Shown: piece by piece, positions 11,207 through 21,840 of the stretch
Layout: the number at the start of each line of letters is the position of its first letter
How positions within the stretch are numbered: position 1 is the first letter of the stretch
From: Okapia johnstoni
Lineage: Eukaryota; Chordata; Mammalia; Artiodactyla; Giraffidae
Length of the DNA stretch: 64,000 nucleotides
Direction of reading: 5' to 3'
NCBI GenBank assembly: GCA_024291935.2
Contig: CM044326.1
Coordinates: forward strand, 31,867,948 to 31,931,947
Program-made: the position numbers and the translations under genes
Notes under the pieces: generated by a model
What the model saw: the letters and a program-made list of their open reading frames with translations, nothing else
Databases searched by the model: none
Told to the model about the DNA's origin: nothing

Positions 11207-11340
11207 TCAGTTCAGTTCAGTTGCTCGGTTGTGTCCGACTCTTTGCATTCCCATGGACTACAGCACACCAGGCTTCCCTGTCCATCACCAACTCCTGGAG
11301 CTTGCTCAAGCTCATATCCATTGAGTCAGAGATGCCATCT
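11207..11340 (-). repeat. BovB 3'-end fragment
   Basis: Minus-strand BovB tail: repeated TTCAGTTCAG, GTCCGACTCTTTGC, CCATGGACTACAGCACACCA, then CACCAACTCCTGGAGCTTGC and CATTGAGTCAGAGATGCCAT. Confidence 0.85.
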
Positions 11341-11574
11341 CGTTTATTATTACACCCATGTATACTTATTGAAGTTGCACTTTTCCTAACATTTACTTGC
11401 CTATACAGGTACCCATGGGAATCATATAGAATTATTTTGTATATATACTTTTATCCAGCTTTTTGTTTTGAAGGAATTTCCAATTTACAGAAAAGTGGCA
11501 AACTTAGTATTGTGGAATTAAAGAGACTAAAGGAGGTGGGACTAGCCTGTAAGGGGAGCTCTCTCATCCACTAA

Positions 11575-11738
11575 ACTAATTGTTACTCAGTCGCATCGGA
11601 CTCTGTGCCACCCTGTGAGCTGTAACCTGCCAGGCTCCTCTGTCCATGTGATTTTCCAGGCAAGAACACTGGAGTGGGCTGCCATTTCCTTCTCCAGGGG
11701 ATCTTCCCCACCCAGATATCGAACCTGGATGTCCTGCA
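11575..11738 (-). repeat. Bov-tA SINE body
   Basis: Minus-strand Bov-tA: CAGTCGCATCGGACTCTGTG, GCCAGGCTCCTCTGTCCATG, GAACACTGGAGTGGGCTGCC and the box-B-like GATATCGAACCTGGATGTCC. It stops at GCATTG and joins BovB directly. Confidence 0.85.
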
Positions 11739-12040
11739 TTGCCAGCTTTTTCACTGTCCTCTTTCACTTTCATCAAGAGGCTCTTTAGTTCTTCTTCACT
11801 TTCTGCCATAAGGGTGGTGTCATCTGCATATCTGAGGTTATTGATATTTCTCCCAGCAATCTTGATTCCAGCTTGTGCTTCCTCCAGCCCAGTGTTTCTC
11901 ATGATATACTCTGCATATAAGTTAAATAAGCAGGGTGACAATATACAGCCTTGACATACTCCTTTCTCAATTTGGAACCAGTCCGTTGTTCCATATCCAG
12001 TTCTAACTGTCGCTTCTTGACCTGCATGTAGATTTCTCAG
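11739..12040 (-). mobile_element. BovB RT fragment
   Basis: On the minus strand it encodes recognisable BovB reverse transcriptase pieces: the SPCLFNLYAEYIMRN segment, and NNLRYADDTTLMAESEEELK with the YADD catalytic residues. About 300 bp only; no promoter or 3' end. Confidence 0.9.
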
Positions 12041-12190
12041 TGTCTATGCTGAGAGCTTTGTACTCTCCTCCTCTTTAATAAATCCTGTTCGCTTGCTACA
12101 GTGAGTGTTTGCGTGCTCGTGGATTCCATTCTTTGGCTCCACGAACAAGAACTTGGATTCCCGTCTCATCTTTGTTAAGCAAGTCTTTTT
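12041..12190 (+). repeat. possible ERV LTR fragment (R-U5-like)
   Basis: GAGAGCTTTGTACTCTCCTC followed by an AATAAA (TTTAATAAATCCTG) and a pyrimidine-rich downstream stretch resembles the R-U5 part of an endogenous retroviral LTR. No internal viral genes are present. Weak assignment. Confidence 0.35.
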
Positions 12191-12284
12191 GGTTTTGTGG
12201 TTAAGCAAGCCTGCATTCTTGAATAATCATTAACTTACAGGGCTATCCCATATTCTTGGTGACTCATAAGCTTGCAATGCACGC

Positions 12285-12387
12285 CAGAGTGAGGATGGGA
12301 TCTTCGTTTTCCCACTAGGGACTGAACCGTCACCCCCTACTGTGGAAGCCAGGAGTCTTAACTACTGGACCAGTAGGGAAGCCCCCA
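12285..12387 (-). repeat. CHR-type SINE
   Basis: Minus-strand CHR SINE: AGGGACTGAACCGTCACCCC, GGAAGCCAGGAGTCTTAACT and ACTGGACCAGTAGGGAAGCC. Confidence 0.65.
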
Positions 12388-12720
12388 TCCTTTGAACACA
12401 TTGGAAAGAGTTCCTTCCTCATTATCTTGTGTAAGATTGGTATTATTTCTCCCATTTGAGTGTTTTTCATAGATTCCAGTTCTCCTTAATTTTCTGGAAT
12501 ACAACAATCGCTGTTTTTAAATAGCTTGATAACACCAACACCTGGGCTCACCCGCAGTCTGTTTCTACTATCTGTTGTTTTTTTGCCGTTTTTGGTCTTG
12601 TGTCCTGGTACGCCTGTTAATTTTTTTATTGTCAGTTGGACATGTTGGGTGAGTCAGACTGAAGTCTCTGGAAGGTATCACCTTCCTTTAGGGCATTCTG
12701 GATCTGTGTCAATCTGAGAG
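12388..12720 (-). repeat. old L1 fragment
   Basis: TTGGTATTATTTCTCCCATT and neighbouring AT-rich sequence resemble antisense old L1 ORF2 / 3' UTR. Diverged. Confidence 0.4.
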
Positions 12721-12795
12721 TGTAAATTGGCCTCAGGCAAGTGTAGATTGAATTTGCATTGCTCTCCCTCCGAGGCTGAGCGTTTTCCATCAGGC

Positions 12796-12945
12796 TGTGG
12801 TTCAGTCGCTCGGTATTTTCCGACTCTTTTCCACTGCATGGACTGCAGCACGCCAGGCTTCCCTGTGCTTCACTATCTAGGGGCATTTGCGCAAACTCAT
12901 GCCCATTGAGCTGGTGATGCCCTATCTCATCCTCTGGATGAGAGA
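12796..12945 (-). repeat. BovB 3'-end fragment
   Basis: GGTTCAGTCGCTCGGTATTT, CATGGACTGCAGCACGCCAG and CCATTGAGCTGGTGATGCC are the minus-strand BovB tail. Confidence 0.8.
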
Positions 12946-13149
12946 ATCTTATTTCCTTTGCCCTGAACCCACTTTCTGTCGGTCTGTTCATCTCTGTTCC
13001 AGCTGTAGGATAATCTGCATATTAAGGGATTTAATCTTTGGTGCTGCATATGGCCAGCAGCAAACTTTCCCCTAGTCTTACTCCTTGTTTGACGTGCACA
13101 CCTATGACCTTTGCAGTCACTGCAGGGACCTGACTGGGCTTTTTATCCC

Positions 13150-13900
13150 CCCAACCCCTCCCCAGCTGGGAGCGTCCTGAGGCCCGGTCTCCCGCCGCTC
13201 GGAGGGGCCCGCCTGGACCCAGCTGCGCTTACCCCCGGACGCAGTGCCCTCTGTTCCCTCCCTTCCTCCTCAGGCGACCACAGCCCCCCCAGCGTGGGCT
13301 TGGGCCGCCCGCGAGGTGGGCGCCCTGGGGTCTACCGCTGGGCACTCGGCGCGGGACACTGGCGGACGCAGGCCTCTCAGGGCGCCGCCACCGAGCCCCC
13401 GGCGTGCACTCGAGAGACGCTCCTCGACTGCACGGAATGAGGCTTTTATCCTACTCATGGCCTTTCCACTAAAAAGCTAGCTTTTAAAAGAAATCCCCTC
13501 ACCGCACCCTCTGCGCCCCGCCCCTCGGGAGGCCGGCGCAGGCGCACTAGGGCCGCGCGAGGAGACCTGGGAGCCGCCCGGGGCGGGGCGGCCCGGGGCG
13601 CGGGCCCAACGGCCAACGCGGCCGCGCGGGAACTCGCGCGCCAGGCCCCTCGCGAGGACGCGGTCGTAGGCGGGGACCCTAGGCGCCCGGAGGGGTCCTT
13701 GGGGGGCTGTCCCGGACGGGAGGCCCGGGAGGCTGAGGGCTACCCCGGGGGCTCCCGAGGCGTCGGGCTTGGGGGGAGCTGGGGGCCGGGGGCGCGTCGG
13801 AGGAGGGGCGCGGCCGTGGGACACCTACGTCCCCCCCCGCTCTCCCGCCGAGTGACCGGCTGCCTGGGGCTCCCTTGCTGCTGCGCAGCCTGAGCTTGGG
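13150..13900 (+). promoter_or_regulatory. CDCA4: CDCA4 CpG-island promoter and presumed non-coding exon 1
   Basis: TATA-less CpG island on the 5' side of CDCA4. It contains an NRF1-like GCGCAGGCGCA (13537-13547), GC boxes and an E2F-like GCGCGGGAA (13624-13632). From the literature CDCA4 is an E2F-responsive gene, so that motif is plausible. Because the coding exon has an acceptor six bases before its ATG, a non-coding first exon must lie upstream; this island is the best place. Its exact boundaries cannot be read from sequence. Confidence 0.7.
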
Positions 13901-15292
13901 CCGTCCCGCTCCATTTCAGTCCACAGGAACGTCCCCTTGGTTTTAACTTAACTGGGGAGGCTTTTAAGGAGGAGAAGCCCCTAAGGTGGGTCAGTCGGGC
14001 TCCCCGCGGAGAATCCCCCGCTCTGTCTTCTTGCCTTGGACTTGGAAGGGGCCGGTGCACGCCCTCCTCCCCCCAGTCCCCACGATGACCCTCCGGGAAG
14101 ACCTGTAGGGACCCTGACCCTGTTTATAGCCCTGACCACAGCGCCCCGAAGCCGCTGCCCCTCTGCCACCCATCTGTCCATCCTGCTGTGCCTCTTCCAC
14201 CCGCCATCCACCCACCTATCCATTCACCCTTTTATCTCCCCACCCATCCATTTCTAGGTTTCCTTCCTAATCTGCATTTCTTGTAGAGTGAGCAGTGGGT
14301 GATAGGCGTTCGCAGTGGAACGCTTGAATTTCATCATAGATCTTTTTAGCAGGACTAGGGTTTTGCAATACTGTCTGCCTTCCAGAAATGGCCCAGGCCG
14401 AGGCTCCTTTCTCTGGAACCCCCGAAGTCAGGGCTGCCTCGCTGCGGCGGGCTGCCTCCCTGCGGCGGGCTGCGTGCCTGTGAGTGTTCAGTTTGAGTTT
14501 CTTTCCTTTGTGTCTCAGCTTTAATTGCTTTGAAAAGGAACACCAAGGATGTTTTGCAGTGGTTTCTCTCCCCTGTACAGCAGGAGACCCAGCTTCTCTA
14601 TAAACTAGTCAGGGGAGTGATGCCAGTCTTGGGTGGCCTGAAACCACACTCGTCTGCTTCCCCGCAGCCTGGCCTCAGCTGCCCTGTCCAGTGGACACGG
14701 ACGTCAGGGCGTGGGGAGAGGAGGGCTCCAAGACCTTGTGTCCACTGGGCTGCCTGGGCCGCCCCATCCTGCCTCGGTCGCCGGGCTAGGAAAAGTACCA
14801 GACGCGCTTTCAGAGGCAAGTGCACCGCTCTGCGTTTTCAAAAGCTGATTGTCCCCAAAGCAGGATGACCAGGAAGAGCATCCGCCAGGTAACTGCCCGG
14901 AGAGGCTGTGGTCCAAATAGCGGGTTTCCCTCAGCTGGAAACTCGCCCTGTTTCCTCTCCAGGGGCCCTGTATTGCTTGCACAGGACGACCTCACGGAGT
15001 TAACCGTTCTGTTGAAATGAGCCAGGAAAGATACTGTCCTCTTACAAAGTTGAATATTGTATGAACTTCCTACATAACAGTTGCTCTTTATTTTCAAGTT
15101 TCACCATGTTTTATAATTAAAATTGAAATTCAGAATGAAAAAAACAGTTACGACTTTCTTTTGAGAGAGAGAGGATGGCAAGTTTTATCTTGGGAAAAGG
15201 CTGAAGTTTCCCTTAAGCTTGCTATTAGAAGATATTCCGAGGCAGAGAAAGCTTGTGTACTTTATTCCCAAGTAACGAAAGTTACTTGAGGG

Positions 15293-15410
15293 AGTTCCCT
15301 GGCAGTCAGGTGGTTAAGACTGTGCTTTCACTGCCAGGGGCCCGGGTTCAAGCCCTGGTGGGGAACTGAGATCCCACAGGTCGCCTGATGCTGCCTCCCC
15401 CCCCCCAGAA
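15293..15410 (+). repeat. CHR-type SINE
   Basis: GGAGTTCCCTGGCAGTCAGG, GGTTAAGACTGTGCTTTCAC, GGGCCCGGGTTCAAGCCC and GAACTGAGATCCCACAGG follow the CHR SINE layout, ending in a poly-C/A tail. Confidence 0.8.
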
Positions 15411-18400
15411 AAAGATATACTTGCAATCGACTTTTTAGTGCTAGCTTATGAAAACTCCAGACAGGCAGTAGTGGAGGGTGACCCCACCACACCAACTCAG
15501 AGGCAGCATTCTCAAGACTTTGTCTCGCCTGCTCCATCTTTGGTGAGTATTTCAAAGCCAGTCTGATAGTGAGACAGCACTGAGAACATCGATGTTGATT
15601 TGCTGTAAATACCTGAAGCTCACACGAGTGAGTGCTTGCCCGGGGCTGAGGGCCATGCTACCATCTGTTCCTGGCCCTCCTCTTCTGATTCAGGGATCTG
15701 CATCTCCCACCGGCTCTCGACTGGGGCCACAGGGTGAGCTGCTCGGGGACGGGGACCTGGCTGTGCCTGCCGGGGTGCTCCAGCGGGCGGGCAGGGCACC
15801 CCCCGGCCCACCGCCACCTGGAACTCGCGGCCTGTCCGTTCCTCTTAGTTCCCCTCTGGCGGAGCGCGGGTCCGGAGGAGGCCTGCGGGCAGTGCTATAG
15901 GGTGGGGACGGGGTCGGCTCTGGCAGGTGGCTGTCCGGGGAGGTTGGGGGAGGTTTTGAGTGGCACACGCTAACCCTGAGGACTGGGGCCTCGGGGTTTA
16001 ACCAGCTCAATGGCGAGACCTTCTCGCTGATTGCAGGGGTGGGTAATGCCCCACATTGTTTTGCTCAGCATTCACCGGTGAGTCAGGCTCTGCAGTTAGA
16101 ACAGCCTGGGAGGCTGGGGCCTTGTGTCACTCTGTGTTAGGAGTTAAGTGCCCTCCGACCACAGTCTGGGCTGAGAAGGGGCTCCGCTAGGCCGGCTGGG
16201 GGTCCGCATCCCCTCCTCTGCCCCAGGCATCTCTCAGGGTCCCTCAGAACCGTCCTCTGTTCAGATTTGGTCCCAAACACAGATGTCTGAGGAGGGGACC
16301 CTCACAGGCCACCTTCTGGGGTCACCCTGGTGCCACCCTCTGACGCAGCCTCCGGGGGGTGGGGCACCGTCCGAGGGCCGCTCCCTTCCGTCGTTGTAAG
16401 TCTGCCAATGTCTTCCTGGGTTGAGCGTAACACAAATTAACAGTCGCTTAGGCTTTGGAGTGTTTGAAAGGAGTCATTTAGGCCAGCTCTGTCCTGGCAC
16501 GCCCATCGGGGTGCCCCGCGGCAGCAGCTGGTGATTTAGGTTTCTCCTGGTGGCCGCCCCATCGCCTGGTTTACTGATGCACTCTAGTCTCTAATGAAGG
16601 TATAATTTAGTGCAGCCAAACAAACAGACGTTGTCAAGTTCAGTGAATTTCAGCCAGTGCCTCCTCTCTGCCCCCTGCTCCCGCCTGGAGGGGCTGCGTT
16701 CCCGCCACCCCAGGGAGTTCCTGCCACCCCCACCTCCTCAGCGGCAACAGCTCGGGCTCTGCTCCTCTTCTGCAGGTTCACATGCGCGGAGAGCGCGGTC
16801 CTTGCGATTCTGTTCTTGCCTTGCTACTCAGCGGGTGCTTTCCGTCCGCCGTGGCGTATCCTTGCGTCTGTCTGCGGAGCTTTGTTCCTGCATAGTACCC
16901 TGTCCTTGGGTGCAGCACACTTCACCCATTCACTAGCTCACTTGGAACCTTATGGAACATTCCATCCACTGGTGGGGCGGTGTGGGGGGGCGGTCTGGCT
17001 GCTGCAGGGATCATCAGTGAGGCATGGAGACTCAGCAGCCGCTGTGATGGCAGCATGGGAGAGATGGCGGAGGGGCAGGGGCTCTCCTTCCTGAGGGCAG
17101 CTTGGCAGGATCCTAGCTGCTCCTCCCGAGATGTGCTGAGTCAGTGCTGGAGCTGATGGTGCCTCATCTGCCCCCCCGGAAGGCCGGGGACATGGAGCCT
17201 TGGAGAGACCAGCAGGACAATCGGGGTGTTGTATGCTGTGACAAACACATGGCTTTCAGAAGTGGCGGTAAAGCGCCGAGTAACAGGGAAGGCGTGAGGA
17301 GCGTGGAAAGGAGGGCGTCCCGAGACGCGGGTGCGCCCGGGAGAACGTGCTCTGGAAGCGCCAGGAAGACGGCCTGACGACTGGCTGCCGAGCATCTTTG
17401 TCCTGTGCTTCGGCTTCTCCCCCTGTTACCCACGGGGACCGCGGACGTGAACCAGGCCCCACGTGATGAGCGCAGCGCTGTCTTCCAAGCCGCCACAGCG
17501 CTGCCACCAACACCACCGGGCTGGGCAGGGACAAGGGCAGCAGAGGCGTGGGAGTGCTTCCTAGTGGGGGGCCTCGAGGGCCTGGGAAGGGCTGGGGGCC
17601 GGATGACTGACCAGCGTGCTGGCCGGGAGCACGTCCTGCGCAGCTTTCTCCAGCTGGTCCTCCGTGGGAAGTGAGACCAAAACCCAGGAAGCCGTGGGTT
17701 ATTGACAGAGCCTGGGCTGGGCTGGGGAGGGCGTCCTGGGCTGTCTGATAGAAATCAGAGGTCCCGCGTGTCTGGGGTGGTGGGAGTGGGCTGCGTCCCG
17801 GCCTGCTTCCCGTGGTGGCGGCTGGGTGTCCTGGGTGGATCGGGTATCATAGCTGTGTGTTCAGTCTCAGCAAACAGTTGGAAGGCTGCCCTCTGGGCTT
17901 CTTTCCTGGTGGTGCCGCCTCAGGTCCTGAGCACACCCTGAATTCAGTGCCTGGAGTGGGGGGCTCCCCCGGGTCATGAGTTCAAGGGCTGGACGTTCTG
18001 AGGACCCCTCGAGGAGAGGGAAGGTGGTATCTGAGGTGCCCCGTGAAGCCTCCCGGCTGTGGTCTCGGGCCCATCCCCGCTGGCTCAAGTGGCTGCTGAC
18101 CTGCTCTAGACCCGAGCCACGTGGGGCCTGAGGGAGGGTGGCCCGACTTGCTCTGTTGGTGAAGTTGAACTTATCATGTTATTTGAGGGAGTTTTGTTTA
18201 CGCTCTAAATTACCTTTTTGTTTTCTTCTGTTCACGCTGTGCAGCTTGCAGGTGTTAGTTCCCCAGCCAGGGATGGGATCTGGGCCCTCAGCAGTGGGGG
18301 CGGAGAGTCCTAAGCCCTGGACGCACACCAGGAAATCCCCTGGGCCCGAGGTTAAGTCAGTGCAGAGTCAGGATTTGAGATGAGGTGGAAAGACGCCTGA

Positions 18401-18779
18401 GGTGATTCATCTGCTGCAGAGAGAGGAGCCCTTGAAGCGCGTGTGTTTCTCCGGAACACAGGGTGTCTCTTTATCGTGTGACGTGATTTATATTAACTCT
18501 CAGTGTGCTTGGAAATCTTAAGCCTGTGACTTTTATACAAGTAACCAGGGAAGAAAGACTGTAAAAGTTGAATTTGTAGCCAAGACAAAACACTTGAATC
18601 CTTTATTACTGGAAGTCACTTAGATACTTTTCCTGGGTTCTGGTGGTAAGCTGAAGCCGTTGATGAGCAGGCCTGTGCAGGCTCCTGTGATGGGCTTGGC
18701 TTCTGCATCGTCCCGACGAGTTAAGACCTGTTTGCTGTTCTGGGGAAATGAATCTTGTGAAGGACGCGCTGTGGTCACT

Positions 18780-18965
18780 TCGTTTTTGTGGGGTTTTTGG
18801 CTGCGCTGGGTCTCTGCTGCAGCAGTTGGGATCTTCGATCTTCACTGTGGCATGTGAGGTCTTTTAGTCAAGGCACGCGGGGTCCAGTTCCCTGACCAGG
18901 GATCACACCCGGGCCCCCTGCACGCGGAGCTCAGAGTCTCAGCCACTGGACCACCAGGGAAGTTG
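18780..18965 (-). repeat. CHR-type SINE
   Basis: Minus-strand copy: TTTTTGGCTGCGCTGGGTCT, GATCTTCACTGTGGCATG, GGTCCAGTTCCCTGACCAGG, ATCACACCCGGGCCCCCTGC and GACCACCAGGGAAGT. Confidence 0.85.
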
Positions 18966-20214
18966 TGGTTGCTTAGTTTTTGCCCTTTCTGTTTTGGAGT
19001 GGTTGCAGGTCCACAGGAAGCTGTAGAGAAGTGTCCTGGAGGGGCATCCTTGCCCCTGCCTCCCGGTGTCCGCGTCTGCGCGCGGTGCCTGGCCCGGCAG
19101 CCCCTGCAGGAAACTAGTCTCTGAGCAGCCTCGGCGCTGGTGGGGTCGTGCGTGCGTTTGCCTGAGTGTCATGTGCCCACATGTGGTTCTGAGCAGTCGG
19201 GGCTCATGCAGCACCTCCGAGGTCCCTACGTGAGCTGTCCTGCCCCAGGGAGCCCCCTCTGAGTGGTAGGATCCTTATGGAGGGGGCCGGCCTTGGGCCG
19301 CCTTCTGAGACAGGCTTTCTTGTGCCACGTGACCCCCTCGATGCCCATCCAAGTCCCCGCCGCTGGGCAGTCCTCCCCTGCGTGGTGGCATCTGAGCGGC
19401 AGCCCCCGCTCCCTGAAGGGCTTGCTCCCCGGCTCGGGGCTGTCGTGAGTGGAGCCGCTGCGAAAATTCCTGTGCGTGTTTTCACATGAACGTTGGCTTT
19501 CATTTCTCTGGGATACGTGCCCAAGAGGTCCCGTACTTTTTAAAAAGGTCTTTAAATGTTAAATACACAGGAAGTGAGAGCTGTGATATTGAAAGGAGAC
19601 TCGGAGGACAGGGGACCTTTCTGCTTAAGGGTGGGGCTGGCGGGCACGGGCCGCTTTAACTCTAGATGGATAACTCAAGTGGATTCCTTGAAATAAAAAT
19701 GTTGAGTTACCTTATGAACTTGAGAGAGGGTTTGTATGTTAGAGCTTCACTTTGTTCTTGGAAGGAGGGGACCCCACAGAGGGCTTGTGGGGAAACACAG
19801 GCCGTGGCCCTTTCTGCTCCACCTTTAACGTCCCCTGGGGTCTCCTGACTTAGAGTCTGTTAGAAGGGCAGCTTCCTTGTATTTCTGCCTCTGAGAGCAG
19901 AGGTGCGGCAGGTTGGCTGTGTCCAGGTGAGGCCCAAGAACCAGCATTTTCATCCAGTGGTACTGGTGTGGCGTCCACTCGGAGTGGTGCCCCCCTGGTG
20001 GCTGTAGACCGCTCTAGCCCCTGGTGGGGACCCCGCCCCAGCCCTGGGCCTTCCAGACGCCAAGGAGGGGCGGGTGCAGTGCAGCACGTCCGCTCTGTCC
20101 GTGTCCCACACCCCCCGCTGCTGACACGGGTCACCCCCGAGGTCGAGGCCGAGGCATGGCAGAATTTGAAGGACCCCTGCAGCGGGCTCAGCAGCATCTC
20201 TCTTGTCTCCGCAG

Positions 20215-20891
20215 GGCACGATGTTCGCTCGGGGGCTGAAGAGGAAGTGCTCGGAGGACGAGGCGGCCGCTGAAAGCCTGCCGCGCCAGTCGCTCCTGGA
20301 CATGTCGCTGGTCAAGCTCCAGCTGTGCCACATGCTGGCGGAGTCCAACCTGTGCCGCTCGGTCCTCATCGCCAACACGGTCCGGCAGGTCCAGGCAGAG
20401 ATGGCCCAGGATGGGAGCTGGTGCCGGCCCATGCCCCAGACCTCGGGGCAGGTGCCGCTTGACCACCTGGTGTCCACGGAGATTCTGTGCCGCTCTGCTC
20501 AGGCGGGGCCTGCCCCAGCCCCCGACCCCGCAGACCTGGCCTCTGCGCTGCAGGCGGCCCCCCGGTAGCACAGGCTCCTGGGGCCACTCCGGGAGGCCCC
20601 TGGGACAGGGCCGGCCCCGGAGAGAGCCGAGGAGGCTTCCCCAGGTCGCTCGATCGGGTGTTTGAGACGCTGGAGAGCCACGGCCCCGGTGCCGTGGAGG
20701 AGCTGTTTTCCGACGTGGACAGCTCCTACTACGACCTGGACGCCGTGCTGACGGGCATGGTGGGCAGTGCCAAGTCGGGCCCGGAGGGTCTGGAGACCTT
20801 CGCCTCCGTGGCCGCCCCACCTCCCGGCGCCGGCTGCAAGGTGGACCTGGGCGAGCTGGACCACGTGGTGGAGATCCTAGTGGAGACCTGA
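20215..20891 (+). CDS. CDCA4: CDCA4 coding exon (SERTA-domain protein), one frame break
   Basis: CDCA4 (HEPP) is a nuclear transcription co-regulator of the SERTA/TRIP-Br family linked to E2F/RB control of proliferation. The exon starts at 20215 after a CAG acceptor and the ATG is at 20221. The N terminus MFARGLKRKC is followed by the SERTA domain (about residues 20-60: RQSLLDMSLVKLQLCHML, then NLCRSVLIANTVRQ), a linker, and the acidic C terminus (ELFSDVDSSYYDLD, ending ELDHVVEILVET at 20888; stop 20889-20891). The first frame stops at 20566-20568, while the C-terminal half lies in another frame. One missing C in the C6 run at 20558-20563 would join them into about 223 residues, against 241 in human. 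Both halves are well conserved, so a sequence error is likelier than real loss. Confidence 0.92.
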
Positions 20892-21487
20892 GCCGCGGCC
20901 TCGCAGTGCATCTGTGAGGCTCACGGAAACAGCCAGCGTGCGAGGCTGTGGGTGCTGGCCGCCCGGCCGGGGGCCAACTCTCCGTGATCAGGACAGCCCC
21001 GCGGAGCAGCGTCCCGCAGCTTCCCCGCGGGCGGGCCGTCGTCACCCTGGGTCCTGACCCGTGATCTGCGACAGCCCCCTAGAGGGTGCCAGCCGCATCC
21101 AGCCTCATCCAACTTCACATGGGTGAATTTCCTAAAATTAAGTTTTATATGTTTGAGGCAATATTTTGTTTTAAGATACATTTTTTAACTTTTTATACTT
21201 TGATCACTTTAGATTTTTTTTAGCTATTTTCTTAAAAGTATATTTTTTCTATAAACATGGTCTGCTGCTACATTTGAAACTCTTACAACCTAAACAGTTG
21301 CAGTTGGTGTATTTCGTTTTTTTAAGGTTCAGCGAACACTGTTCTTTTTACAACAAGCATCACTGCCCTGAGTCTGCAGTGTCCACGCATCGTGATTTCC
21401 ATTCTGGACTCGGGTGTGAGCCTTGCCCATACGCCCTGCTGCGGTCCGAGCGAGGTCAGGGTCAGAGGCCTTGCACGTGATGCCTTT
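20892..21487 (+). other. CDCA4: CDCA4 3' UTR (proximal)
   Basis: AT-rich sequence after the stop, with ATTTT-rich stretches (21120-21270), typical of a 3' UTR. The polyadenylation site is uncertain; the clearest AATAAA downstream is at 23786-23791. Confidence 0.55.
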
Positions 21488-21840
21488 ACAAGATCTGCCA
21501 TGTGACCACGTGAGGCCTTGAACAGATCTGCTGTGTGACCACGTGAGGCCTTTACCAGATCTGCTGTGTGACCACATGTCTGTCAGACTGCAGTGTGGGT
21601 TCTGAAGGGTTTTTTCACCAGATCTGCCGTGTGACCACGTGAGGCCTTTACCAGATCTGCTGTGTGACCACGTGTCTGTCAGACTGCAGTGTGGGTTCTG
21701 AAGGGTTTTTTCACCAGATCTGCTGTGTGACCACGTGTCTGTCAGACTGCAGTGTGGGTTCTGAAGGGTTTTTTCACCAGATCTGCTGTGTGACCACGTG
21801 TCTGTCAGACTGCAGTGTGGGTTCTGAAGGGTTTTATTTA
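21488..21840 (+). repeat. composite minisatellite with CACGTG in almost every unit
   Basis: Units built on AGATCTGCTGTGTGACCACG occur at two lengths. A 33-bp unit continues TGAGGCCTTTACC; a 63-bp unit continues with a CTGTCAGACTGCAGTGTGGG-type insert. CACGTG occurs at 21507, 21540, 21636, 21669, 21732 and 21795, with a CACATG variant at 21573. Spacings are 33, 33, 63, 33, 63, 63. Confidence 0.9.

Larger units (their letters stand above)
13901..20214 (+). other. CDCA4: CDCA4 intron 1 (with SINE and old L1 debris)
   Basis: No coding exon seen. It holds CHR SINEs at 15293-15410 and 18780-18965 and GC-drifted old L1-like antisense sequence near 16590-16980 and 19480-19545. The remainder appears unique. 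It ends at the polypyrimidine tract and CAG just before 20215. Confidence 0.6.

Noticed and set aside
12041..12190. Complete endogenous retrovirus
   Set aside because: Only a short LTR-like piece is present; no internal genes or second LTR.
19975..20010. CTCF site near GTGCCCCCCTGGTGGCTG on the minus strand
   Set aside because: One extra base disrupts the core spacing relative to the consensus.
21488..21840. CRISPR-like array
   Set aside because: Regular repeats, but no unique spacers; units abut as in a minisatellite and the genome is mammalian.
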